Below are positions 1-13,654 of a stretch of DNA of 64,000 nt, in pieces. Source of the DNA: Xestospongia muta (Eukaryota; Porifera; Demospongiae; Haplosclerida; Petrosiidae); the NCBI GenBank assembly GCA_963693285.1, contig OY848918.1, positions 13,390,263-13,454,262 of the forward strand, given 5' to 3'. Below the pieces are notes generated by a model that had not been told where the DNA came from, did no database searches, and saw nothing but the letters and a program-made list of their open reading frames with translations. Position 1 is the first letter of the stretch; every line of letters begins with the position of its first letter. The position numbers were made by a program, and so were the translations under genes.

Positions 1-708
1 TTTCACCTTTTCAAACCTTTGTGAAACTAGAGTATTAAGGACATCTTTCCATATTTGGTTAACATGACTACTCAGAGTATACAAATTTATCCAGAACTGT
101 AACAAGAATTGAATTATATGCATGTTGAAAATATTAATTTTAGTCTACCTGGAGTTCTTTTTTTGCATTATCTGGTTTGCCACATGCAAATACATCACCT
201 ATATATATTGTCACCCATTTAGTTATAAATTGAGATATTGAATGCAGTCCTGGCTTCTTCCAATCCTCTGCATTATTAATTAAAAGCAAAAGCAATTGAA
301 TCAACTTAAGCCCAGCTTCTGTTATAGGTTTTCCCAATGATAACACCTGATCTTCATTTCCCAATGTGTTCATCAAATGTATTAAGCATTCGATACTACT
401 ATAACAATATCTAACAAGTAAATAAAACATTTTTATTTAAAAATGAAAAATTGCAGGGAAGGTAATTAAGACTATCTTGAGACTAAAATTATCTTTTAAT
501 TGATAATTATGTCTTTGTTAGGTATAAATGTTTTATTTTCTAGGTGGTAATTTTGATTTGTAATAATGACATTTTCTTAGATATGCTAATGTATTTAAGA
601 TAAACAAAAATCTCTATTGTAGCTCATAACACATAAATGCAAGCTATAGTTAATATGTCAGAGTGAGGTGTCCACAAATATCACAAAAAATACAAAGTTG
701 GCTTATAT

Positions 709-779
<71 letters not shown>

Positions 780-3700
780 AGTGATTTTATATAGAGCACA
801 ATATGTCTCCTTGATTTCTCAATATACTCTAATTTCATTTATTAAATGTTTTATTTCATAATTGTTTTCTGAAGTACTCTCAAATAAGCCAATGCTAGAT
901 TTCATATGAATAATTTCCAACTTACTCATCAAAATTTAACTTTTCTTTTTGCTTCCATATTTCAACTACAAGTGTAGAAAAACTTCCAAACTAAGCATGA
1001 AATTAGTTTTAAAGCATACAACAATTAACATATCAATAGCATACCCAACTGGAAATATCTTGAGTATTCTCGATCTCTATTGTGACAGCCAATAGTATGG
1101 CGGGTATTGCAACATGTTGCAAAAGCAGCAAATATGGTTTCTCTTCACATTCTCTACATGCTGCTAATATAGTTAGTTGGAGGAAAGGGTCACCCTTCCA
1201 TTCTATTGGGTTCAATTGTTTGATTATATCATTGATTTCACTATGAGTGGTAAAAATGAAAGATAATAAAAATTGATAGTGATGTAACTATAGTAATTAA
1301 ATTTTTTTAACTTTTTTATTATTATTTATTTTTTATTAGTATTATTTGGAACATTACTGTTGACTACAGGCTAATTATGTATTTACTACATGTCAAATTA
1401 TTTAACCTTGCCTTACCTTTTTTTGATACGACTAAACAATTTGAGATCATGTATTTTTTTCATTTCCAGAGTAAGAGACTGTGGTTTCATATCAAGTAAA
1501 CCAAAAGGGACATGACCAGGAGAAGTTGCAAACCAATGATACAAAGGCAAAGTACGCATAATGGCTATCCAAGGTACTCTTGATTGTTTGAGTATACGTT
1601 GTATGCAAATCAAGATGCTTTCAATAAATGGCCCTCTTATCCTGTTGAAATATAATACAAGTTTATATGACAAGGCACTTACTGAAAAGTTGTCAAATTT
1701 GATGCAATGATTTCATATTCATGGCACTGTTGTTTTTCCTCATAATATTGAACACATAAAGGCAAGAGAATTTTTTCATCAGAAAAAGACTCAGTAATAT
1801 TCATCAATATCCGGCACAAAATTAAACTTGAAAGTATCCTTTGTGGCTGTTCTGTACATATTAAATTTTCACATATTGACATTAATATGTCTACAAAAAT
1901 CTGCTTGGTAAAATGGATTAATTCAAGAAAGAATTAAAGGTGTGTACCTGATTGCAACCTTTATCAAAGATAGCATTTTCTCTATTTGACAACTTGACAT
2001 CAGTACATACTTTCTTTGCATTACTAAAACTGAGATACACCATTTTAACTTGATGATATAAAGCATTTAATTCAGCTTCATTGGAAAATTTACATTCTTC
2101 TATTTGTGCACACATATCTTTTAGATGTGTCTTGATGCAAAATTCTTGTTCATTTGGTAAACGTTGAGGTATCTTCAAGTTGTTATTTGATGTGACAAAC
2201 TCTTTCCAAAATGTTAAAGAAAAAAATGAAGAAGAAACAAACTCTTGTGGATATATACATGAGTCATAAACAGTCATTTCTTGGCAAAATTCTATAAAAT
2301 ATGACAAAAACAGACATATATCAAAGCCAAAATATTTGTACTAAATGAAATGTCAGAACAGATGCAAATAAGAGGAGATACAAATGCAGTTAACATTGCA
2401 TGTGGGAATAACAATATGGTATTATTAATCGTACCACATTTAAAATAGCTAAAAGTTTGTCATAAATAAATGGAATGAATGAAGTTGATATCAAAACATA
2501 AACCAAACCTGTATTGATGGATGGTACATTCCAAACTCTAAAACACTTTTTAACTTCATCAGTCATTGGCTTTTTTAGAAAAATCATTTCTGCTGGGGGA
2601 AAAAAAGAAGTTGAAAACAAAAGGTATTTGTAGTAAATCTTTCGTCCACAAAGTAGCTTTGAAATAGCCAGTCCACAAGACAATACTGAAAAATCTTCTC
2701 CATGCCTGAAAAAATATGAATGATTATCTTCTATGGTAAACTGACCTAAGTGGATAAAATTCTACAGAAATTGTGAAGGCACTGCTAAAGACTGGAAGCA
2801 AAAATGACATTCCCATTGTAATTCTCAATGTTTCATGAAGTTTCCAAACTTTATGTCTTACTATCACATCAAAATTTACAAATAGATGACTTTCCTGAAG
2901 ACTAGAGCTGAACACCAAAATAAAATATGATTTATATATAATTTTTACATACTCTTGGCCAGTGATGTACTGAATGCCTCCATGAAAAATCTGAAAAAAG
3001 ATACAAATCAGATTGAGCATATACATATACATATACTGATGTTTCAAAAACATAATAATGTAACAACAAACATATAACACGAGCATGTGTAGATACATGA
3101 ATGTGCATACTCACAACCATGGGATGAGTTCTGATATCTGTTAGAAATGGTAGAAAGTAATTAGTATATAAAAGATTGCTACATTAATTACCTCCATATA
3201 AAAATGACTTAATAATTGTAATGATTTTTTCAACACTTGTGTTAATCTTTTCAAAATAATCTTCTGAATTGTTCTCATCTTGCATTCCCCCAAAACATAA
3301 CACCAAATTAGTTATAAGACATTCCATTTCATTACCAAACTGTAATTGGTCATTGTCAATTAAAGCAATACTATGGAACTTTGTCATCTCCATTAGTAGC
3401 AATGTTACAATTTCTTGAAAAGTCTCCATCTAAAAAGAGATCAAATCACAAATAAGTTGCATTATTAATGATTTAGAATGAATTGTAAATGTGATGCTAA
3501 TTTTCTTCACCTAATGAACAAATAATATGAATACATGATGGTATTAGTATTCTACTTGGCATTTTCATACTATTTAGTTCAGGCTTTTGGTTACTTACCT
3601 TCTCTGAGTATTTTCTGAAATTTTCATGTTGACATAGTAATTCTTCCTTAACTAATTTGGGTAGAGTCTGTAATTGTTGCTCACATAAATGAGCACAAGT

Positions 3701-6700
3701 GTACACATCAAAGAGTGGATCAGTCTCATTTAAAGATAAGCAATTTCTTAGTTTTGTTTCAAAATGTGTTCTTTTTGACAGAGTATAGTTTTCTCTAAAA
3801 GACAAAACACAAAATAATAGTAATAAATGTAGTAATTAACAACATTTCACTGTATGTGTGAATGAAGATGCACTAGTTTGGTCATCTTTCTGTGTATGTA
3901 TGTGCATTACTCTACTATTTTGCAATTAAATCAGTTGTTTGCAATTGTATATGTTCCTTAGCAAAGGTGAAGATGACAAAGCTTTTGTCTATAATATATA
4001 TTCACATTTACAATTTAAAAAGTAGCCAAACGCATTTACTTGATTGTTCAAGCAAATGTATTATTGAGAACAAGTTAGTTCATTTTAAAAAAATCAAAAA
4101 TTCAAACAACTCATAAGTCTTGTACAGGCAAAACTATTGCAGATAACTTAGCAGAACTTTACATAGCATTTTCAAGTAATACATAGCAAACATGAGCTCT
4201 TCTTTCTGAGTTGCAATCTGGATGTATTACAGACAAACTTTTTTCTCGATATGCATACAGTAATATAACATCATTAGTAATAAGTAATAAACGTTTTCAA
4301 GATTTTTATTTTACTATCAATAGTGCTAAAAAGATTTGAAAATTTCAAAGTAGTGTTCGTTAGCACATTTATGAAGTTTCTAGATTTTTATGGTCATAGT
4401 ACTTGCAAAAATTTATTGTTTGCTATAATCTCATTCATCACTTTAAATTGTTTCGTACAACAATAGAATAAACAGAGCAAATGGACATATAAGTATATAT
4501 ATACCATCTGGTCCAAACAATTATAGGACTGTTTGGTATAATGAAGTGTAATTGGCAGTAAAACACAAAAAGCATAATTTGTAAGATACCTGATCCTTTG
4601 TAGAAAGTTATCCATGCATTTAAAGATGTTTGCATGTGTTATTGAACAGTTTGTTCCATTAAACCATCTTTTCTCACATTCTGTGATATACAATTTAATT
4701 AATTGAAGAAGATCAAAGTACGCCTATAAAAATGTAAGAAAAATAACTACAATAGAGAAACATTATTTCATGCACATTGAACAAATTGTAATATTTGCCC
4801 TATAATTGTCTTGGTATTATTGAAATAGATTAACTTCAAAAAATTGGCAAAGCATGGAGTGATTGTAAAATTCATATAGCAAACAAGCAAGCTAGTTAAT
4901 GAAAAAATTTGATTGGTAGTCCCACAGTTGAGTTTAGTGTTAGCAAAGCTTAACACATGATAATTGAGGCAAGCAAGAGTAAGCTCCAATAAAAAAATCA
5001 TTAAATTTTTTCCAAAACAAATTTGATAATTATAGAGTTATTATGATACTTGATGATAGTCACATGCAAGTAGGTGGGCAGAAAAACTGCTGACTACTTC
5101 AGAAAATTACATTGCCAAAACAACTTTTGTAACTGTAATCTCTCAAAATGACATTCCCATTGTAATTCTCAATGTTTCATGAAGTTTCCAAACTTTATGT
5201 CTTACTATCACATCAAAATTTACAAATAGATGACTTTCCTGAAGACTAGAGCTGAACACCAAAATAAAATATGATTTATATATAATTTTTACATACTCTT
5301 GGCCAGTGATGTACTGAATGCCTCCATGAAAAATCTGAAAAAAGATACAAATCAGATTGAGCATATACATATACATATACTGATGTTTCAAAAACATAAT
5401 AATGTAACAACAAACATATAACACGAGCATGTGTAGATACATGAATGTGCATACTCACAACCATGGGATGAGTTCTGATATCTGTTAGAAATGGTAGAAA
5501 GTAATTAGTATATAAAAGATTGCTACATTAATTACCTCCATATAAAAATGACTTAATAATTGTAATGATTTTTTCAACACTTGTGTTAATCTTTTCAAAA
5601 TAATCTTCTGAATTGTTCTCATCTTGCATTCCCCCAAAACATAACACCAAATTAGTTATAAGACATTCCATTTCATTACCAAACTGTAATTGGTCATTGT
5701 CAATTAAAGCAATACTATGGAACTTTGTCATCTCCATTAGTAGCAATGTTACAATTTCTTGAAAAGTCTCCATCTAAAAAGAGATCAAATCACAAATAAG
5801 TTGCATTATTAATGATTTAGAATGAATTGTAAATGTGATGCTAATTTTCTTCACCTAATGAACAAATAATATGAATACATGATGGTATTAGTATTCTACT
5901 TGGCATTTTCATACTATTTAGTTCAGGCTTTTGGTTACTTACCTTCTCTGAGTATTTTCTGAAATTTTCATGTTGACATAGTAATTCTTCCTTAACTAAT
6001 TTGGGTAGAGTCTGTAATTGTTGCTCACATAAATGAGCACAAGTGTACACATCAAAGAGTGGATCAGTCTCATTTAAAGATAAGCAATTTCTTAGTTTTG
6101 TTTCAAAATGTGTTCTTTTTGACAGAGTATAGTTTTCTCTAAAAGACAAAACACAAAATAATAGTAATAAATGTAGTAATTAACAACATTTCACTGTATG
6201 TGTGAATGAAGATGCACTAGTTTGGTCATCTTTCTGTGTATGTATGTGCATTACTCTACTATTTTGCAATTAAATCAGTTGTTTGCAATTGTATATGTTC
6301 CTTAGCAAAGGTGAAGATGACAAAGCTTTTGTCTATAATATATATTCACATTTACAATTTAAAAAGTAGCCAAACGCATTTACTTGATTGTTCAAGCAAA
6401 TGTATTATTGAGAACAAGTTAGTTCATTTTAAAAAAATCAAAAATTCAAACAACTCATAAGTCTTGTACAGGCAAAACTATTGCAGATAACTTAGCAGAA
6501 CTTTACATAGCATTTTCAAGTAATACATAGCAAACATGAGCTCTTCTTTCTGAGTTGCAATCTGGATGTATTACAGACAAACTTTTTTCTCGATATGCAT
6601 ACAGTAATATAACATCATTAGTAATAAGTAATAAACGTTTTCAAGATTTTTATTTTACTATCAATAGTGCTAAAAAGATTTGAAAATTTCAAAGTAGTGT

Positions 6701-9700
6701 TCGTTAGCACATTTATGAAGTTTCTAGATTTTTATGGTCATAGTACTTGCAAAAATTTATTGTTTGCTATAATCTCATTCATCACTTTAAATTGTTTCGT
6801 ACAACAATAGAATAAACAGAGCAAATGGACATATAAGTATATATATACCATCTGGTCCAAACAATTATAGGACTGTTTGGTATAATGAAGTGTAATTGGC
6901 AGTAAAACACAAAAAGCATAATTTGTAAGATACCTGATCCTTTGTAGAAAGTTATCCATGCATTTAAAGATGTTTGCATGTGTTATTGAACAGTTTGTTC
7001 CATTAAACCATCTTTTCTCACATTCTGTGATATACAATTTAATTAATTGAAGAAGATCAAAGTACGCCTATAAAAATGTAAGAAAAATAACTACAATAGA
7101 GAAACATTATTTCATGCACATTGAACAAATTGTAATATTTGCCCTATAATTGTCTTGGTATTATTGAAATAGATTAACTTCAAAAAATTGGCAAAGCATG
7201 GAGTGATTGTAAAATTCATATAGCAAACAAGCAAGCTAGTTAATGAAAAAATTTGATTGGTAGTCCCACAGTTGAGTTTAGTGTTAGCAAAGCTTAACAC
7301 ATGATAATTGAGGCAAGCAAGAGTAAGCTCCAATAAAAAAATCATTAAATTTTTTCCAAAACAAATTTGATAATTATAGAGTTATTATGATACTTGATGA
7401 TAGTCACATGCAAGTAGGTGGGCAGAAAAACTGCTGACTACTTCAGAAAATTACATTGCCAAAACAACTTTTGTAACTGTAATCTCTCAAAACTGGAGAA
7501 TAAATCTAATACTAGTGTAGCCTTTACTGATCCTAATCACAATCACTTTTCTATTTGTTACTTTATTTGTGATTTAATTTAATGCCTTAACATTTGTCAG
7601 ATATCTAAATCTTATTCTTATGCATACTTGAAAAAAATCAGGAATTGCAGTAGTAGCAACAGTGCAATATGGTCCAACTTCCTTTTTAAGAACTTCAATT
7701 AGCAGTCTTAATGTATCTGTACCAGGTTTAGTTGACAACAACAATTGAGTCTCAATCTGATTTGCCTAATACAATTTGTAAGTTATGGCTGTACAGGTAT
7801 AAGGTACCATATTACCTCTTTCAAGGCATCTTTGGAAAGAAGATCTTGTACAGAACTTAAAACTTGGGAAAACACTTTGTATACCTATAATGTAGATGTA
7901 AACAATTATTTTGGGACAAAAATGCTTCATATAGTGAAAACACTTCAAAAACAATACGTACAATTATTGCTTTATAAATGGTTTTAAAGTATATTAATTG
8001 TATTAGCTGAAAAAAAAAATACCTTTGTTTTATCTTCACTGCTTAACAAGTGTTCCAGAAACAAACTTAACTCTAAAAACCTGGTAAGTTTTAATGCATC
8101 TTCATACTTCACATGAGAATTAATTCCCCATTTATGCAAATGAAGACACTGGAATCAGAGAATAACTATCAAGTCTCAATGGTCCAATTCATTTTAAATT
8201 TTATATTATGTCAAGTAACTATAAATTCTATTTTTAGTAAGTAATACAGTCAAATATTCAAAAATTATAGTTACATACAAATTTATGCTATTATTATTAT
8301 TAATATTTATCATTTATAGAAACCAGATATATATTTACCATATTTATCCACAAATAATGTTGTAATTGTATTGTTGATAATTTAGTCAGAGATGTACACA
8401 TATGTTATTCAACAAACCTTAGAGACTGCAATGGTAATAGTATGGAACTGTTTAGGTACTTCTGAGTAATTCCAACTACAAACTGATGTTTGAAGATACA
8501 ATCTAAACTCCTGAATTAAAGAAATTACAAGAGTACAATGAATACTCTAACATACAACTTATAATTAATGACATGAATACATTTGTGTATACATTTAATT
8601 CTTATATGTCATTTGCTTTATTTGTGATAACAATGGCAATCAAACAAAGACTGTTATTAACTTTATTAAATGTACCAATTGAATGGATGAGTTATCTGAA
8701 GAAAATGGTTATTAAACAAATTAAACATTTTAAGCAAGACAAAACCAGCAGTATCTGTACAAGTATGGTTGTAAGTGGTCTATATATACATGCAATAAAA
8801 CAGTTTTATGCAAAGTTTTCCAGGTTTTCCTATAATTGGTTTTGGCCACATAATATGGTATAATTGAATGTCAACTGGTATCATGTATTTATTATTGCAA
8901 TTGAAAGTGATAAATTAATTTCTTTTGCAAAATTGACAACCACCGAACTTTATTAACTTATTGTGCACACTACAATGATGGATGAGATTGAAGAAACTGT
9001 AATGTTCAGACTAGCTAGTTGGCTTGCTTCTCTGCTTTATGTGGTTTCTCTATATCTTTTATCAGCTATTCAATCTTCAAATGACAATATATATATATTG
9101 TCAATTTATGGCAAATCTTATAAGCAATTTAGGATTCAATTTTTACAATGAGCCTCATCATATAAAACAGTAAGGTATTTGCTAGTAAATGCATAAATGC
9201 AACATCATTCCTAATTTCATTTATTTTGAGGTAGTTTGCTAATGACACCACAATCAATAAAAACACATGAAGTGTGCCAGTTAGGTCTTTGTTTACAATT
9301 TATTCTAATAGGAGGAATACTATATTAAAAATTAAACTCTACTCTTCAAGCCATGGTATATATATATATATATTACATGGTTCTTTGACTATATTAGTCA
9401 TACCTTCAGTCTTTCCGATATAAATTCAATACAGTCAAGGTAGGAGCTTTTATCATTTCCAATATGCATCAACCAACTGGCCTTTGAAATTGCTTGCTTA
9501 ATATTCTATAGATGAGATATTACAGGAAACATGTATAATATATCTAGGATACATAAAATATACATTAAAAAATTGTTTAGTATACAGAATGATTACAGGG
9601 ATCAAGTGTCGTTGAATAGTTACACTGCACAAGGAAGCAATTACATAGGCTTAACATTGAATTAAAAAAACATCATTACATAAATAGTTTGGCATTGTAC

Positions 9701-10985
9701 CTCAAGGTCTATATGTGAAAACGTAAAAGTATCATTCACTCTCTTGATAGCAAATTCGCAATCATTTGCTAGTTTAGTTAAATCTTCCTGCAGGTTGTGA
9801 GCTAGTTCAGTAGTTTTATGTGAATAAACTTCAGTAGTTGAGATTTTCAACAGTTTCTTGAAGTGTATGATTAAGTTTAATAAAGATAAAAACAGTCCTG
9901 TTTTTTTATTTTTAGGCAATTGATCCTAAATAAATAGTATAGTAATATTGTATTGCAAAATATTCATAAAATTATATTATTACTCAAAATAGAAAAGATC
10001 TTTGGCATAACATATTCAACAATAATTGTAAAATCTATATTAGTCCTGCTCTTCACTGTTATTTCAATTTTGTCCTATAGTTCTATGCTAAGCACTATAT
10101 GTTGTCAAAATATTTCAAACAAAAACCATAGCAGCTCAGTTATAATGTTTTTAATATTTGAGACTCTAATTTATAAATTAAACAATGACTTCAAATGAAC
10201 ATCCAAAAAGTAGCTCTATAAATTCATCAATAATACTATTTATTATAATATTCTAATTTTGACAAGCAAGCAAGCTTCAACAGCAGATGCAAGCATAAGG
10301 ATATGAGTATGTCATACTCCAACTGTTTTCAAAGTCTATTGAGGTGTTTCTCAGATCTGAACCTCCAGTTCTATTTATTAACACACTTTCTCCTTAAAAC
10401 AAAGCTTACTGCTTACTGTCTTAACAAATATTGATAATGAGCACATCTACATTTCAAAGTGTGATGTTCTCTAATTATTTGGGTGGCCAATGTTCTACTT
10501 TGCCTTTTAATGTTTCTCCTTAAAATTATTATGAGAAACATACTTAAACAAACTTTAGGGATTTTACTATTTTTTATTTCTCATTTTGTTTATTAAATGC
10601 AACAACTAAAGATGATTTGAAATAGATGTACTTGTATTTATCAAAATAACTTAAAACTGTTGTGTGTACCATGTATTGAAAGCTCATCTACTTACTGCCT
10701 TCAATAATCATGTCTATTAAGTATCTATTTTCATGATGAGATGAGTAGGATCATAAGGTATTATATACAAAGTAGTCATAAATAATGAAACTACAAACTT
10801 ACCTCAATTATACTCTCAATCGTAATAACATTGAAGACATAGTCTTTCAAATGTTTACTTGATACTATTATAGCTATCTCTTTCAATGATCTGGATTCAG
10901 TTAGGTTTTGTAGTAATGGTAATAATCTGTCATTAAAAACATTTAGCTGCTTTTGAATAGGCATAAAGCCAAGCCATTGATCCAA
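1..10985 (-). CDS. Large multi-exon helical protein, tentatively RNF213/mysterin-like (partial; interrupted by a tandem duplication)
   Basis: Many minus-strand exons share one gene-like pattern, with frames closed by AG...GT borders. From 5' to 3' they lie near 10985-10799, 9919-9702, 9500-9402, 8517-8420, 8150-8022, 7890-7817 and 7764-7632, followed by duplicated exons (7073-5150, repeated at 4729-2806). Further exons lie at about 2683-2510, 2290-1950, 1890-1683, 1640-1418, 1250-1040, 431-152 and 102-1. The last of these runs off the left edge. The product is Leu-rich and helical, with no membrane segment or catalytic motif in this part. The segment around 1500-1600 (PWIAIMRTLPLYHWFA) resembles the linker region of RNF213-type giant AAA/RING E3 ligases as I remember it. 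No AAA or RING motif lies inside the window, so the family call is tentative. The start may be the two exons at 21932-22140, with the transposon-filled interval as an intron. Confidence 0.45.
719..779. repeat. AT/ACAT microsatellite
   Basis: A short run of ACAT units passes into a long perfect AT run and a second AT run after a GT interruption. It lies in an intron of the left minus-strand gene. Confidence 0.9.
2801..5144. repeat. Tandem duplication, left copy (2,344 bp)
   Basis: This block repeats at 5145-7488 with a constant offset of 2,344 bp, and I saw no difference between the copies in the stretches I compared. Open frames at 2932-3120, 3184-3429, 3497-3805 and 4394-4693 recur with the same translation one unit later. 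On the minus strand the block carries about five complete exons. A sixth exon continues to the left beyond the block, so this copy keeps the intact exon. Confidence 0.95.
5145..7488. repeat. Tandem duplication, right copy (2,344 bp) with a truncated exon
   Basis: This is the second copy of the 2801-5144 unit. Four bases (AAAA) are shared at the breakpoints: 2801-2804, 5145-5148 and 7489-7492. That is typical of microhomology-mediated duplication, or of an assembly overlap. On the minus strand the terminal exon of this copy reads GMSF and then TGA exactly at the junction near 5145. The same exon in the left copy stays open for roughly 20 more codons. Used as is, this copy would end the protein prematurely unless its last exon is skipped. 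Confidence 0.95.
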
Positions 10986-13640
10986 TTTCTAAAAAAAACA
11001 ATGGTCAATAATAAAGGTACCAAGGTTATAATAAAAAACATCAAGACTGTAATATTGTATTTGTATTTTATTTAGTACTTACTAATTGTTAATGATGTCT
11101 TTTTTGTTAGGTTAAATTTTCATGTGTATTTGTTGATAGGTGCTATCTATTTTTTTTATCGTTTTTTTATGTGATATCTTTTTGTTACATTTGTTTAAAT
11201 AGTGTTTATTTCTTAGTACTACACTTTGACATGTTACTTTTTGTTAACACATTCTTAGTTCTGTTTTGCATTTAAATATTGCTGTGACCGTTTTGTTGGA
11301 TTGCAAAGATATATTCAAGTTTTAGTTATTTGGTGAATTCAATGGTTTAAGTTACCACAAAGACATCATTGATTTGTATTAGGTATTCTAAGTATAGTTT
11401 ACATAAAGAGCAAGGTGAACAGAGGGCCAAAACTATAAGTAAAGTTTATACCTTCCATTGAGCTGACACCAAGCTATGTAATTGATTTTTACCATCTAGT
11501 AACAATAACATAGCAATTTATTTAAGTGCACTATCAAAGCTAAAGAATATACTTTTCAAAACACAATCAAATAATCGATGAGAAAATTGATATAATCAAG
11601 AAATTATTTTCTTTGGTCTTTAAGCAAACTTCAATACAATAACCTCACCTAAACATAGCCATAGTAATAATGTAAAAGAACACTCCCTTGTGAAGCACTT
11701 TGTGCAGAGCTTTTTGATTTATTTCAGGATGCTCTTACAGTGTCAACACAAAGAACAATCTGCTAAAAACACATTCCTCACATTATTCATATTGTTTGCT
11801 TTATTAATGATCATAAAACAGTTGTCAGGTATATGTTTATAAGTGCCAACTTATAAAACTCTCACCAGGTGTATAGTGATTTACGAACCTCAAAAGGGCA
11901 ATCTTATTACTGATATCTGGGCAATCATAATATATCAGTAATTAAACAGAGTGTTCTCATTGTCTCATTAAGTAGTATACGTAAGCAAAATGATAATGAA
12001 TTGTTTTAAATATATATATATAAACTTAACAGCATATGCATACAAGTTAAAAAAAACTGCCAAAAACATGCGTTCTACTTTTAAGGTTCCTTTTGCCATC
12101 AAGTTAAAATAACCTACCTGAAATAATTCAATTATTTAACCAGAAACATTGGCTATAATTATGACTAATACATGTTCTTACACTAGATTTTAGAATTTGA
12201 AAATCCTGAGAATTATTAATGTACCCAAGTTGATGGCAGGTCAAAGTCTGATTACAAATTGTACCATTTAACTATTCATATTTTAAAGTGTGGTGAATTG
12301 TTGTGAGCCAGAGTGGTGCTGAAAAGGAGGAAGTGTACCTCATGTATTCATTATTAAGGAATACACAATCAATTTAAGTTCTTGAAACCACCTAACACAA
12401 CCGAAAGCCATAGAAGTGTAGTACACTGTTTTTTTAAGAATCAGGCCACGTATGACTGCAAATTAATTAGCCTACATTAATTAGTGTACAAGATGTTTGA
12501 AAATAGAATGGGACGACTGGAAATACTGTGTTAAAATTATTAGGTGCTGAGGAATTTGAAAGGCGTTAATGGAAACGTACCTATATGTGACCGTCACATC
12601 AGAAACATAATTATATTGTCAATTTTAAAAAGAATAATAAAAAAGTTGTATCTTCCAAATTATTCTAATATCTATATTTCCATCCAGAATCTAGGATATC
12701 GAATAATGAGAAATATCCAAAGCAATAAATAATAAGTGCTTTTGTTATTCACAGTTCCTTGTAATGCAACTTCCACAATCACCAGATCCAGCCTCAGAAA
12801 AATGACTGTTTTGGTTCAGGAAATGTTTTAAAGGATACTAAACATAGAGTGACAACTTTTGCCATACTGATCAATTGGTTCAACTGTAAATTGTTACAGG
12901 TATTCATTAAATTGACATTTTGGCACTAATGTTTACAAACAAACTTGTCGTATGTAGTTTTTTCTGACATTCCTTCATGTGTCTTGGTCAGGCCCAACTT
13001 TCACTGAAAAACCAAAAACTAGCAACTAAAGTCTTTATTGAAGTTATTATTAGGACGGAAACTAAGCAAATAATATAAAACAAATAGCTTACTAATTACT
13101 AATTATGCTACAGAGAACACAATACATACAACAACAAAGCTTGATTGTATTAGTCCTGAGTCTTTTTAAACAGCAAAGAGGCAGAAAATATCTAGGTGAT
13201 ATATTAGGCCTGTGCCAACTTTACAGCAAAAAGAAGCGAGACAACAACTTAGCCTCATGGTAGTTATAAAGAAGAAACTGTTTGTATTCTTTAAAATTAC
13301 GTAAATTCATTTTAATTTTGATTTCATACCCGTAGCTTGCCTCATTTAATTTATTAATATAAAGTTTAATTTTATTTATTGCAATCATTTATAAGGGGAG
13401 TGTGTCGATTATGAAACACTTTAACTTCCTGTAGGATATCTAAGAAAGCACAATGAAGCAGAGACTCATTTTTGTACATAATAAGGTGCATGTATGTTCT
13501 TTAAAAAAATACAATAAATACACCACCAGCTTCATTTTGCTAAATTCCTTAATGCACCCAATATGAAACATGCACCCTAATATGGAACATCAGTTAACAA
13601 ACATTTCCTTCATAAATTTTAACTTTATAAACTTCAAGTA
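10986..13640. other. Non-coding interval without a recognisable gene
   Basis: This AT-rich stretch has only short, unconvincing frames. It may be part of a long intron if the exons at 21932-22140 start the left-hand gene. The only element I could place is a dispersed repeat at 11906-12022 that recurs at about 25779-25890. Confidence 0.5.
11906..12022. repeat. Dispersed repeat, copy 1
   Basis: About 110 bp, beginning ATTACTGATATCTGGGCAAT, recurs at 25779-25890 in the same orientation with only a few substitutions. Both copies end in an AT run. The short inverted pair TACTGATA/TATCAGTA lies near the start of this copy. There is no coding potential. Confidence 0.8.
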
Positions 13641-13654
13641 CAATTGTCACAAAC

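Noticed and set aside
3892..6460. Plus-strand 74-codon frames at 3892 and 6236
   Set aside because: Antisense to an intron of the minus-strand gene, identical only because of the 2,344-bp duplication, and of low-complexity composition.
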